35,084 bases of DNA. Source: Desulfobacterales bacterium (GTDB lineage Bacteria; Desulfobacterota; Desulfobacteria; Desulfobacterales; JAHEIW01). Both the position numbers and the translations under genes were made by a program. The notes below the pieces were generated by a model. That model was not told the DNA's origin, searched no databases, and worked only from the letters and a program-made list of their open reading frames with translations. The stretch lies in NCBI GenBank assembly GCA_030145015.1, contig JAQYWI010000042.1, positions 1 through 35,084 of the forward strand, given 5' to 3'. Positions within the stretch are counted from its first letter, which is position 1. Each line of letters starts with the position of its first letter. Positions 24,366-31,443 of this stretch are shown in pieces.

Positions 24366-24440
24366 ATGCATGTCTCCTCATGATAAAGGGTTTATGGTGA
24401 AATGATTTTTAACGGCAATTGAGTCGTTCCATAACAGAAC

Positions 24441-24588
24441 TAGAACCTATCTTAAAAATAGCAGATCATGCCCAAGGGCAAGGCGCAAGCCGACGCAAAA
24501 GCGCAGCATACATGTGAGTATGTGAGCATTTTAAGGAGGTTTGCAACGCCGCCATTGGGTATTAGATGCATTTTTAAGATAGGTTCTA
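24441..24588. mobile_element. TA-flanked MITE-like element, copy D (148 bp)
   Basis: Perfect 19-bp terminal inverted repeats (TAGAACCTATCTTAAAAAT) bound a 148-bp non-coding sequence, with TA at both outer edges. The right subterminal part (GCCATTGGGTATTAGATGCA) matches copy C and copy B. The interior differs: it lacks the minisatellite and has a GGCAAGGCGCAAG...CAACGCCGCC module. Read on the minus strand, its first TA plus G forms the TAG stop codon of the upstream DRE-TIM gene. Confidence 0.85.
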
Positions 24589-25794
24589 TCCTTTTAGAAC
24601 CTTGTCGGCAATAACCTTAAATTCATCGTCGGTAAGGGTGCTCTTTTTTTCGATGCCTTTAGATTTAACCCGCTTGAGCATTTCGGCAACCTGATCTTCG
24701 GTTGCTGAAAGGCCCATCTCATCAAGTTTAACCTGGATTGACGGCTTGCCGCTTTTTTTGCCCAACACCATCTTAAATTTCTGCCCGACAAATTCCGGTT
24801 TGATGGGGAAGACCACCGTGGGATGCTCTAAAACAACATTCATTCCCAAACCGATTTCGCGGCAAAACGGCAGCCGTCCCACGACCGGTTTGTTCTGGGC
24901 CAGCTTAACGCCGGAAAGCCTTTGAATCAATTGCGCCGTTTCATAAAGCTTTTGATATTTAATATTGGTCTCCACTCCGTAAAGTGCTTTCAAACAAACC
25001 GCCACTTCCTCCAGGGCCGCGTTACCACAGCGTTCACCCAGTCCGTTTGCGCAGACATGAACCACTTCAGCCCCGTTTTCGACCGCCGACAATGTACCGG
25101 CAACACCCAAACCGAAATCGTTGTGCGTATGCACTTCGATCGGTACTTTAACGAGATCTTTTACCTTTCTCACCAGCGCACCGATAGCGGAAGGTAAGGC
25201 AACGCCGGTGGTATCGATCACCGAGATGGAATCAGGACCGGCTTTCTCCATGACTTCGGACAGGAGCCGTTCCAGAAATGAAAATTTTGCCCGGGTGGTG
25301 TCGTAAGGGAAGAAGTTGACGTAGAGGCCATTTTCTTTGGCATATTTAATCGCTGTGACCGAGCGTTCGATGACCTGCTCCTCGGTCCAGCCCATCTGGT
25401 ATTTTATGCGAGCTTCTCCGGAAGGGACTTCCAGAACAACCCCCCAGACACCGCATTCGAGTGCGTTATCCAGATCTTTGGGCATCGCCCTCGAAAAGAC
25501 CATCACTTTGGCCGGCAGCTTCAAGGCAACGATTTCCTTGATGGCCTCGGCATCTTCTTCGGAAACCGCCGGCATGCCCGCTTCAATCCGATCCACGCCA
25601 AGCTCCGCAAGCTTTTGCGCGATTTCAACTTTTTCGTGTTTGCGAAAGACAACGCCGGGGGTCTGTTCACCGTCCCTGAGGGTGGCATCGTGGAAAAGCA
25701 CTTTCGACGGCAATGAAAAATCTTTCCTGACTTCTTCCCAGTAATTTACCTCACTCGTCAGCCAATTTTCTGTTTCCCAAGGTCTACTCTGCAT
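24586..25794 (-). CDS. DRE-TIM metallolyase (isopropylmalate/homocitrate/citramalate synthase-like)
   Basis: A 402-aa protein with the HMGL-like TIM barrel: the DATLRDGEQTPG motif near residue 40 carries the catalytic arginine and metal aspartate, HTHNDFGLG supplies the metal histidines, and NGLGERCGNA follows. The C-terminal GKKSGKPSI resembles the isopropylmalate/homocitrate synthase extension, but the protein is shorter than LeuA and lacks a full regulatory domain. It is expected to condense acetyl-CoA with an oxo-acid, or to run as a lyase. I use ATG 25794 after AGGAGAAGGTAGG; the longer frame starts at TTG. It lies 28 bp after gntR, so the two are probably cotranscribed. The stop codon TAG is formed by element D. 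Confidence 0.85.
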   Translation of the reverse strand: MQSRPWETENWLTSEVNYWEEVRKDFSLPSKVLFHDATLRDGEQTPGVVFRKHEKVEIAQKLAELGVDRIEAGMPAVSEEDAEAIKEIVALKLPAKVMVFSRAMPKDLDNALECGVWGVVLEVPSGEARIKYQMGWTEEQVIERSVTAIKYAKENGLYVNFFPYDTTRAKFSFLERLLSEVMEKAGPDSISVIDTTGVALPSAIGALVRKVKDLVKVPIEVHTHNDFGLGVAGTLSAVENGAEVVHVCANGLGERCGNAALEEVAVCLKALYGVETNIKYQKLYETAQLIQRLSGVKLAQNKPVVGRLPFCREIGLGMNVVLEHPTVVFPIKPEFVGQKFKMVLGKKSGKPSIQVKLDEMGLSATEDQVAEMLKRVKSKGIEKKSTLTDDEFKVIADKVLKG

Positions 25795-25822
25795 CCTACC
25801 TTCTCCTTTCAATTAAGAAATC

Positions 25823-26518
25823 TCAAACTGATTTTATATTTTCCTTTTGCATTTTTCTTTTGTCCAAAAACTTCCAGAGATGGTTGCTGGCATCAATTTT
25901 TTGTTTTTTGACGATTTCACTGGCGGTATTTCCATCGCCTTTTTTCAAGGCCTGTACAACCCGTTTGTGCTCCTTCTGAGATTGACGGCAACGATCAAGC
26001 GAGTACGTAAATACATGCGGCTGCATTCTGGCCTTGTCCCATAAATCAGAAATCGTCTTGATAATCACGTTGTGCGGAAGCGACTGATAAATCGTAAAAT
26101 GGAATTTTTTGTTGAGTTCGGCCAGTTGCCGATAACTTTTATTTTCAACCAGGACATCCCCCTCCCGGTTTAATCGATCCAATTCTTTGAAGTCCTTCTC
26201 GGCGAGGTAATTTATGGATAAGCGCGTCGCCAGACCTTCCAGCTCCGCCCGGATCAGCGTAATTTGTTCAAATTCATTTTGATCGATCTCAACGACTTTT
26301 GCGCCCACATGCGGGGTAATATCCAGCAATCCTTCGGTCTGTAATCTTTTGATCGCCTCTCGGATGGGTATGTCGCTGACGTCAAGTTGCCTGGCGATCA
26401 CGCTGATAACGATTTTCTCTCCCGGCGGGTAACGGCCATTCAGGATGTTTTTTTTTAAAAAATCATATACGACTTCAGTTTTAGTTTTAAAACCGGATAA
26501 GCGTTTTAATTTTTTCAT
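25823..26518 (-). CDS. GntR-family regulator, FadR/FCD subfamily
   Basis: A 231-aa transcription factor with an N-terminal winged helix-turn-helix (residues about 12-75: PPGEKI, ARQLDVSDIPIREAIKRLQTEGLL) and an all-helical FCD effector domain (about 85-215) with the histidines expected for a metal-dependent ligand pocket. FCD regulators usually repress catabolic genes until an organic acid binds. Its own promoter carries palindromes shared with the TAXI operon promoter 4.8 kb away, which suggests autoregulation plus control of that importer. It is followed closely by the DRE-TIM gene. Confidence 0.9.
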   Translation of the reverse strand: MKKLKRLSGFKTKTEVVYDFLKKNILNGRYPPGEKIVISVIARQLDVSDIPIREAIKRLQTEGLLDITPHVGAKVVEIDQNEFEQITLIRAELEGLATRLSINYLAEKDFKELDRLNREGDVLVENKSYRQLAELNKKFHFTIYQSLPHNVIIKTISDLWDKARMQPHVFTYSLDRCRQSQKEHKRVVQALKKGDGNTASEIVKKQKIDASNHLWKFLDKRKMQKENIKSV

Positions 26519-26553
26519 GGGGATTTATATTTGCGATTGTATTAATGGGCGCA

Positions 26554-26578
26554 TTAAATTTTCAGACTGAAAATTTAA
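26554..26578. promoter_or_regulatory. 25-bp palindrome in the gntR leader (candidate operator)
   Basis: TTAAATTTTCAG, a central A and CTGAAAATTTAA form a perfect palindrome between the gntR start codon and its predicted -10 box. A one-mismatch version of its centre (TTTTCAGAATGAAAA) occurs at 31330-31344 before the TAXI operon. Placement just downstream of the promoter suits a repressor site. Confidence 0.55.
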
Positions 26579-26581
26579 TTT

Positions 26582-26619
26582 TATATCATATATAATATAT
26601 TTAAAATCAAGAAAAAAAT
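26582..26619 (-). promoter_or_regulatory. Predicted gntR promoter with operator-like spacer
   Basis: On the minus strand TTGATT (26605-26610) and GATATA (26582-26587) are separated by 17 bp. The spacer carries an almost palindromic AATATATTATATATG. A block of 36 bp here differs at only three positions from the block at 31379-31414. The -35 is near consensus and the -10 is weak, as expected for a regulated promoter. Confidence 0.5.
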
Positions 26620-26662
26620 GGGGACTGAAATGACATTTGATGTATTGATCGCGGGCGGAACT

Positions 26663-27631
26663 TTAGTCGAACACTTCCGGATTGTTCAAAAATTGCGGTC
26701 TGCGCCCCTCGAGGGCATCGACGATATTGCGAACACACATCATGCCGGTTTCAATCAACGCTTCGCGGGTATACATGCCCATATGCGGTGTGGCAATCAG
26801 GTTTTCGATCTCCAGCAACGGATTTCCTTTGGCGGGTTCCTGTGAAAAAACATCTGCGGCGGCTCCGCTGATCTGCTTTTGATTTAACGCTTCCAGCAAA
26901 GCTTCCTCGTCGACGACACCACCCCGGGCGACATTAACTAAGAAGGCACTCTGTTTCATCAAGCCGAGTTCCCTGGCGCCGATCAAATTGCGGGTACTGT
27001 CGATCAAGGGCACATGCAGGGATATAAAGTCCGATTTTGCAAGAACCTCATCCAGCGGAAGATACCTGGCGCCGGTTTTTTCGGCAAACCCAGCATCTTC
27101 AACCACATCGTAAACCAGTACCTCCATGTCGAATCCCAGGGCTCGGCGGGCCACCTTTTTACCGATCTGCCCGACCCCGATGATACCGAGGGTTTTTTTA
27201 TTGAGCTGGGTACCGATAATTCGCGGCCACGCCCCCGCTTTAACGGAACTGTCGGCAAAAGGTATCTGCCGGGCCAGTGCCAGGAAGAGGCCGATGGTAA
27301 GATCCGCAACCGCATCGCTATTGGCTCCCGGTGCACTGGTCACAACGATTCCCTTTTCAGTAGCCGCCGCCATATCGATGTTGTCCACCCCGGCGCCATG
27401 TTTGGCAACCACTTTTAGGTTGGGGGCGGCCTGGATCACCTCATCTGTTATTTTATCGAATGCGATAATCATGGCATTACTCTCAGAAGCACATTCGAGG
27501 AGCTCGGCCGCACTCAATTTCTTTCCCTGCGGAATCATTTCCAACTCACAATTGTGCGCTTTAAGATAATCCACCGGTTCCTGCACATAAAAACCAAATG
27601 TAGGCGATGTCGATACAATTTTAAAAGTCAT
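26663..27631 (-). CDS. D-2-hydroxyacid dehydrogenase (phosphoglycerate dehydrogenase-like)
   Basis: A 322-aa NAD-dependent D-isomer-specific 2-hydroxyacid dehydrogenase. The Rossmann loop is GVGQIGKKVA (about residue 152). The catalytic triad is present as R236 (NVARGG), E265 (SQEP) and H283 (TPHMG). It lacks the C-terminal ACT domain of long SerA proteins, so a catabolic role with a hydroxy acid substrate is more likely than serine synthesis. AGGAGG precedes the ATG. It lies 99 bp after the TRAP permease gene and is probably cotranscribed with it, suggesting that the imported compound is or becomes a 2-hydroxy acid. Confidence 0.9.
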   Translation of the reverse strand: MTFKIVSTSPTFGFYVQEPVDYLKAHNCELEMIPQGKKLSAAELLECASESNAMIIAFDKITDEVIQAAPNLKVVAKHGAGVDNIDMAAATEKGIVVTSAPGANSDAVADLTIGLFLALARQIPFADSSVKAGAWPRIIGTQLNKKTLGIIGVGQIGKKVARRALGFDMEVLVYDVVEDAGFAEKTGARYLPLDEVLAKSDFISLHVPLIDSTRNLIGARELGLMKQSAFLVNVARGGVVDEEALLEALNQKQISGAAADVFSQEPAKGNPLLEIENLIATPHMGMYTREALIETGMMCVRNIVDALEGRRPQFLNNPEVFD

Positions 27632-27730
27632 AATGCCTCCTGAAGGAAGTCAAATCACAACTTGGCAATGGTTGGTGACGTCACGATTTCAGCGTTCATT
27701 GTTCTTAGATCAACGAAAACTTCGCTCTCC

Positions 27731-29773
27731 TTATCCGGTGACCACAGCTTCAGATTTCTTGCTCCGGTGCCATATCTTCAAGGCAACCAATGGCAATAAG
27801 ATAACAGCAGTTATGACCATTCCGATTCCCTTGATGTGTAACCAGGGCAACCCCAGTAGAACCCCGGCGCAAACGAGGATCGTCCTCAACACATAGCTAT
27901 AGTAAGTGTAGCCCCCGATCGACCCTCTTCCCGATCCGGGCCATAGATTACCCAGACCGAGCATATATCCCTCTAACGAAGCTGCGATAACAAAGATGCC
28001 AAGCATCGTTGTAAAAAATGAGAATAAAATTGCTGAAGGTTTTCCGATGAGTAATAAGCCGGGATCGAGCACGAAGAGGAATGGCAAAAGATATTTGACA
28101 CCGCCCAGGCGGGCAGCGGTTACCCCCACTTTCATGGCTGAAGTTTTGGCTATGACGGCTGCTGGAAATGCAGCCATAGCGATCGGAGGCGTAATGTAGG
28201 ACAGCATTCCCACATACAGGCAAAACATGTGCGCACTCAGTTGCGGGATTCCTGCCATGACCAGGGCGGGTGCCAGAACTACGGCAAGAAAGATGTAAAC
28301 AGCCAGCAGGGTCATGCCCATTCCCATAATGAGGCCTGCCACTGCCGAAAGAATGAGCAAAAGGGCCAGGTTCCCCTGTGAAAAGTTCATCAGCTCCCTC
28401 GCGAATGAGACACCGATGCCCGTAAGCGAAAAGACCCCGACAAGCATTCCGACCCCGCCAATCACAACCACCAAGTCGATCAGCGTGCCTGTGGTGTTTT
28501 CCAGAAACTGAAGAAATTTCGGCCGGGTAAACCTTGTCTCCTTACGGATTTGAGCCAAAATCAGGATGCATGCGGATCCGGCGAATGCGGATACGCCGAT
28601 CATCCGTTGCCAGAACAAATAATAAATCAATACCGCCGCTCCTGGAAGATAAAACCAGCCGGCCTTTAGTGTTTGCGAAATTGATGGTAGTTCTTCTCTG
28701 CCTTGCCCTTTGAGCCCATGTTTTACAGCGTAACCGTCTATCTGGATGTATAGACCAAAATAGTATAAGAATGCCGGCAAGGCGGCTGCAAGGGCCACAG
28801 TAGAATAGGGTACATTCAGAAAGGATGCCATAATAAAGGCCGCGATCCCCATGATGGGAGGTGTAAATGTACCGGCGGTCGAAGCACAAACCTCCACCGC
28901 AGCGGCAACATGCGACTCGAATCCCGCTTTTTTCATGGCAGGAATCGTAACCGCTCCCGTGGTCAGGACATTCACCATGGGCTGGCCGTTGATAGACGCA
29001 AACAAAGCGCTGGCCACTACGGCCACCTTGGATGTTCCGCCTCTCATACGCCCAACCAATGCGAGCGCAAGGTTTAGGAAGAACTGGCCGCCCCCGGTCT
29101 CGACCACAACGATGCCAAACAAAATAAAGCCCAGTACAACCCCGATATACGTTCTCAATAGAAGCCCGATGGCACTCTGACGGCTTAATATGTGGAACAT
29201 TGCCGTCACGTCAAACGAGCGTCCGATACCCTCCAGGAATCCGGGCATATGCGACGCGATCAACGGGTAAAAAGACACGACCGCAATGACTGAAAATAAT
29301 ATCGGGCCAAAGATCCGTCTGATCGATTCCAGCAGCAGCAACCACGCGATCGCCGCCATTATCTTTGCCTCGAGGGGGGCGAAACGCGACCAGCCTTTGA
29401 CAATAACATCCTGCCCGTGCCATGCAAAATACGCGAACATAAAAAAAATCAAAAAAAACAGTCCGGCATCTACCCAAAATAACCTTGACGCCCAGGGCTC
29501 TGCTAGCCCCGGCTTTAGCGGGTACTTCAGAAAGGAAGCTGCAAGCAGAAGCCCGAAAACGATGTAGTACAGAGAAAATTCATATAAGTGGTAGCCAACG
29601 AAAAATCGCAAATTAAATACGGTATTAAGTCCCAGGTATACGACGATAATCCCGATTATAATAATTATCGCGCGCCAGACACCTTTTAGCGTTCGGTGCT
29701 TCGTTACGCTCAGCTTATCCACTTCATCAAGCGTTTGTTCGGCACTCATATCTTTTAGTCGATCCTCCGCCAT
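27731..29773 (-). CDS. TRAP transporter fused permease (DctQ-DctM, TAXI type)
   Basis: A 680-aa very hydrophobic inner-membrane protein with about 16-18 membrane segments. The N-terminal part corresponds to the small DctQ-like subunit and the rest to the large DctM subunit, the fused 4TM/12TM layout normal for TAXI-TRAP systems. Recognisable DctM-type stretches include a GTFTPPIMGIAAFIMA segment and a GMGMTLLAVYIF segment. It couples solute uptake to an ion gradient, using the upstream TAXI binding protein. GGAGA lies ten bases before the ATG. The 197-bp gap to the binding protein gene contains a folded stem. Confidence 0.9.
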   Translation of the reverse strand: MAEDRLKDMSAEQTLDEVDKLSVTKHRTLKGVWRAIIIIIGIIVVYLGLNTVFNLRFFVGYHLYEFSLYYIVFGLLLAASFLKYPLKPGLAEPWASRLFWVDAGLFFLIFFMFAYFAWHGQDVIVKGWSRFAPLEAKIMAAIAWLLLLESIRRIFGPILFSVIAVVSFYPLIASHMPGFLEGIGRSFDVTAMFHILSRQSAIGLLLRTYIGVVLGFILFGIVVVETGGGQFFLNLALALVGRMRGGTSKVAVVASALFASINGQPMVNVLTTGAVTIPAMKKAGFESHVAAAVEVCASTAGTFTPPIMGIAAFIMASFLNVPYSTVALAAALPAFLYYFGLYIQIDGYAVKHGLKGQGREELPSISQTLKAGWFYLPGAAVLIYYLFWQRMIGVSAFAGSACILILAQIRKETRFTRPKFLQFLENTTGTLIDLVVVIGGVGMLVGVFSLTGIGVSFARELMNFSQGNLALLLILSAVAGLIMGMGMTLLAVYIFLAVVLAPALVMAGIPQLSAHMFCLYVGMLSYITPPIAMAAFPAAVIAKTSAMKVGVTAARLGGVKYLLPFLFVLDPGLLLIGKPSAILFSFFTTMLGIFVIAASLEGYMLGLGNLWPGSGRGSIGGYTYYSYVLRTILVCAGVLLGLPWLHIKGIGMVITAVILLPLVALKIWHRSKKSEAVVTG

Positions 29774-29797
29774 GTTTCAATGTCTCCGCAACATCAT

Positions 29798-29888
29798 AAC
29801 GGGGTCAGGAGGAACTGCGGCAGGAACCGCAGTCACCTTGGTTGCCGAAGCTGCCCCTTTTGCCGGTAGCTCCTCTCTCCACCCCGTT
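29798..29888 (-). other. Structured intergenic RNA between TAXI binding-protein and permease genes
   Basis: AACGGGGT (29798-29805) pairs with ACCCCGTT (29881-29888). Inside it, ACTGCGG (29814-29820) pairs with CCGCAGT (29827-29833) around a six-base loop, and GCTGCC/GGTAGC forms a further stem. The fold resembles a 3' stabiliser or attenuator that favours binding-protein mRNA over permease mRNA. The rest of the gap shows nothing else. Confidence 0.5.
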
Positions 29889-29970
29889 TTGAGGTCACCC
29901 TTTCGTTTGGCTATCGTTTATCGATCCGATGCGTTTAAAAGAAGCGCTAAACGCCATTGCTCACGGATCT

Positions 29971-31131
29971 CTATTTCCCATACTTAGCCTTGTACTTTTT
30001 CGTCCAGTACTCCGGAAAAACTTTTGCTTTAACGCCCTCTTTCTGAGCCTGGTCAACCACCTCATCCCAATATGCACGCAGTTCCTTCTGGTGCTGGAGG
30101 CGCTCCTGGTTCATTTTCTCACGCTCCGGAGTCCATTGCCCGATCTCTTTATAATACATGACAGCTCCCCTGTGCATTGGCGTGATGCCCCCCTCCCAGA
30201 GGTTCCAGTGCTTCGCCATCGTCCAATCTTTCTTCAGAGAAGCGTGTTTTGCCTCCCACGAAGGTCGCGTTTCAATCAGGGCTCTGGTGATCCAGTAAAT
30301 GGTGGCTTCGTCTGTCTTGTCATAGGCGATAATTTCCGGATAGGCATTGGTCAATATTTCAGCGGGGTCTTCCTTTGACATTCCCGGACCATCGGTTCTC
30401 GATTTGGGCATATGAACGGGCACCACTTTCTGAGCCCGTTTCCAGCCTTCTTTATCGCTCGCGGGCATATCCAGCCAGCGGATGCCGCCAGGCATTGAGG
30501 CCATTTCTATGGCGACGCTGGAGGCTGAATTCATGAAAGCGGTATCAATGTGCCCATCTCTTATGGCTCGATAACCCTCACCGGGACTGGACATCTTAAC
30601 CGGTTTGACATCCTCCCAGGTCAGATCAAAAAAGGCCAGGATCGACTCATTAATGAGGGTGGGGTATGGCGAACCCGTGTAGATCGCTACCGTCTTACCC
30701 TTTAAATCACGGCCGGTCATTATTTTAGAATTCCCCTTTACGGGAAAACCCATTCCGACATGCTCCGGGAGGTAAACCTCTCGGATGGGTTGAGGACCCC
30801 ATTCGATGCTGGCATAGGAGCTTAAACCCTCCTGGATCAACCAGCAAGACCCTGCCGTATGGATGGTGGTGGCTGTTTCTCCGGTACGGGGCATCATGGT
30901 TCTGGCCAGATCGACGCCGGAAGGTATCGATCGCCATTTGATATCCGGGTACTTCGAAACCAGGGACTCAGTTATCAAGGCCAGCAAGCGATAGCCGCCG
31001 GTTCCAATCTCATGCGTGCCGAGGATAATGGTAGAAGGTTTAGCTGGCGCAGAGACACCTGTAGAAGGAATCATAACCAGCACTGAAACCAAGCAAATAG
31101 TTACCAACAATGCTAATTTTTTGTATCGCAT
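29971..31131 (-). CDS. TAXI-family TRAP transporter solute-binding protein
   Basis: A 386-aa periplasmic binding protein. A signal peptide of about 28 residues (MRYKKL, hydrophobic core, cleavage near GVSA) is clear. The mature part opens with the TAXI-type IILGTHEIGTGGYRLLALI followed by WRSIPSGVDLARTMMPRTG. GGAGG precedes the ATG. With the fused permease it makes a complete TRAP system. TAXI ligands are poorly known (glutamate and other organic acids for a few members), so no substrate is named. Its promoter shares two motifs with that of gntR. Confidence 0.9.
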   Translation of the reverse strand: MRYKKLALLVTICLVSVLVMIPSTGVSAPAKPSTIILGTHEIGTGGYRLLALITESLVSKYPDIKWRSIPSGVDLARTMMPRTGETATTIHTAGSCWLIQEGLSSYASIEWGPQPIREVYLPEHVGMGFPVKGNSKIMTGRDLKGKTVAIYTGSPYPTLINESILAFFDLTWEDVKPVKMSSPGEGYRAIRDGHIDTAFMNSASSVAIEMASMPGGIRWLDMPASDKEGWKRAQKVVPVHMPKSRTDGPGMSKEDPAEILTNAYPEIIAYDKTDEATIYWITRALIETRPSWEAKHASLKKDWTMAKHWNLWEGGITPMHRGAVMYYKEIGQWTPEREKMNQERLQHQKELRAYWDEVVDQAQKEGVKAKVFPEYWTKKYKAKYGK

Positions 31132-31329
31132 AACATCCTCCGATCATGTTAATTATATAAAATTCAATTTTAAGCTTCGCCTATCCATACAGCTTCGAAC
31201 CTATCACCCCCTTTCAAAAACCAGCATTTCATATTAATTTCTATCCTTGTTTAAAAAATGAAGGATCTGAAATTTGATCCCGGAAATCGCTGATTTAAAA
31301 AGAAATGGAAATTTTAAGATGAATAACCG

Positions 31330-31344
31330 TTTTCAGAATGAAAA
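31330..31344. promoter_or_regulatory. Candidate second operator before the TAXI operon
   Basis: TTTTCAGAATGAAAA matches the centre of the gntR leader palindrome (TTTTCAGACTGAAAA) with one change. It lies downstream of the predicted TAXI promoter, as the gntR copy lies downstream of its own. Significance by itself is modest; the pairing with the 36-bp block makes it notable. Confidence 0.45.
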
Positions 31345-31376
31345 AAGTCTCAAGCTTCGATAATTGTACATAGGAC

Positions 31377-31414
31377 TGTATCATATATAATATATGTAAT
31401 ATCAAGAAGAAAAT
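31377..31414 (-). promoter_or_regulatory. Predicted TAXI-operon promoter with palindromic spacer
   Basis: On the minus strand TTGATA (31400-31405) and GATACA (31377-31382) are 17 bp apart. The spacer holds the exact odd-centred palindrome CATATATAATATATG (31382-31396 on the plus strand). The surrounding 36 bp match the gntR promoter with three differences. It leaves a leader of about 240 nt before the TAXI gene. Apart from this and the motif at 31330, the 312 bp between AOR2 and the TAXI gene show nothing recognisable. Confidence 0.6.
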
Positions 31415-31443
31415 CTCAGCTATTTCTAAATGAAATAGCATAT

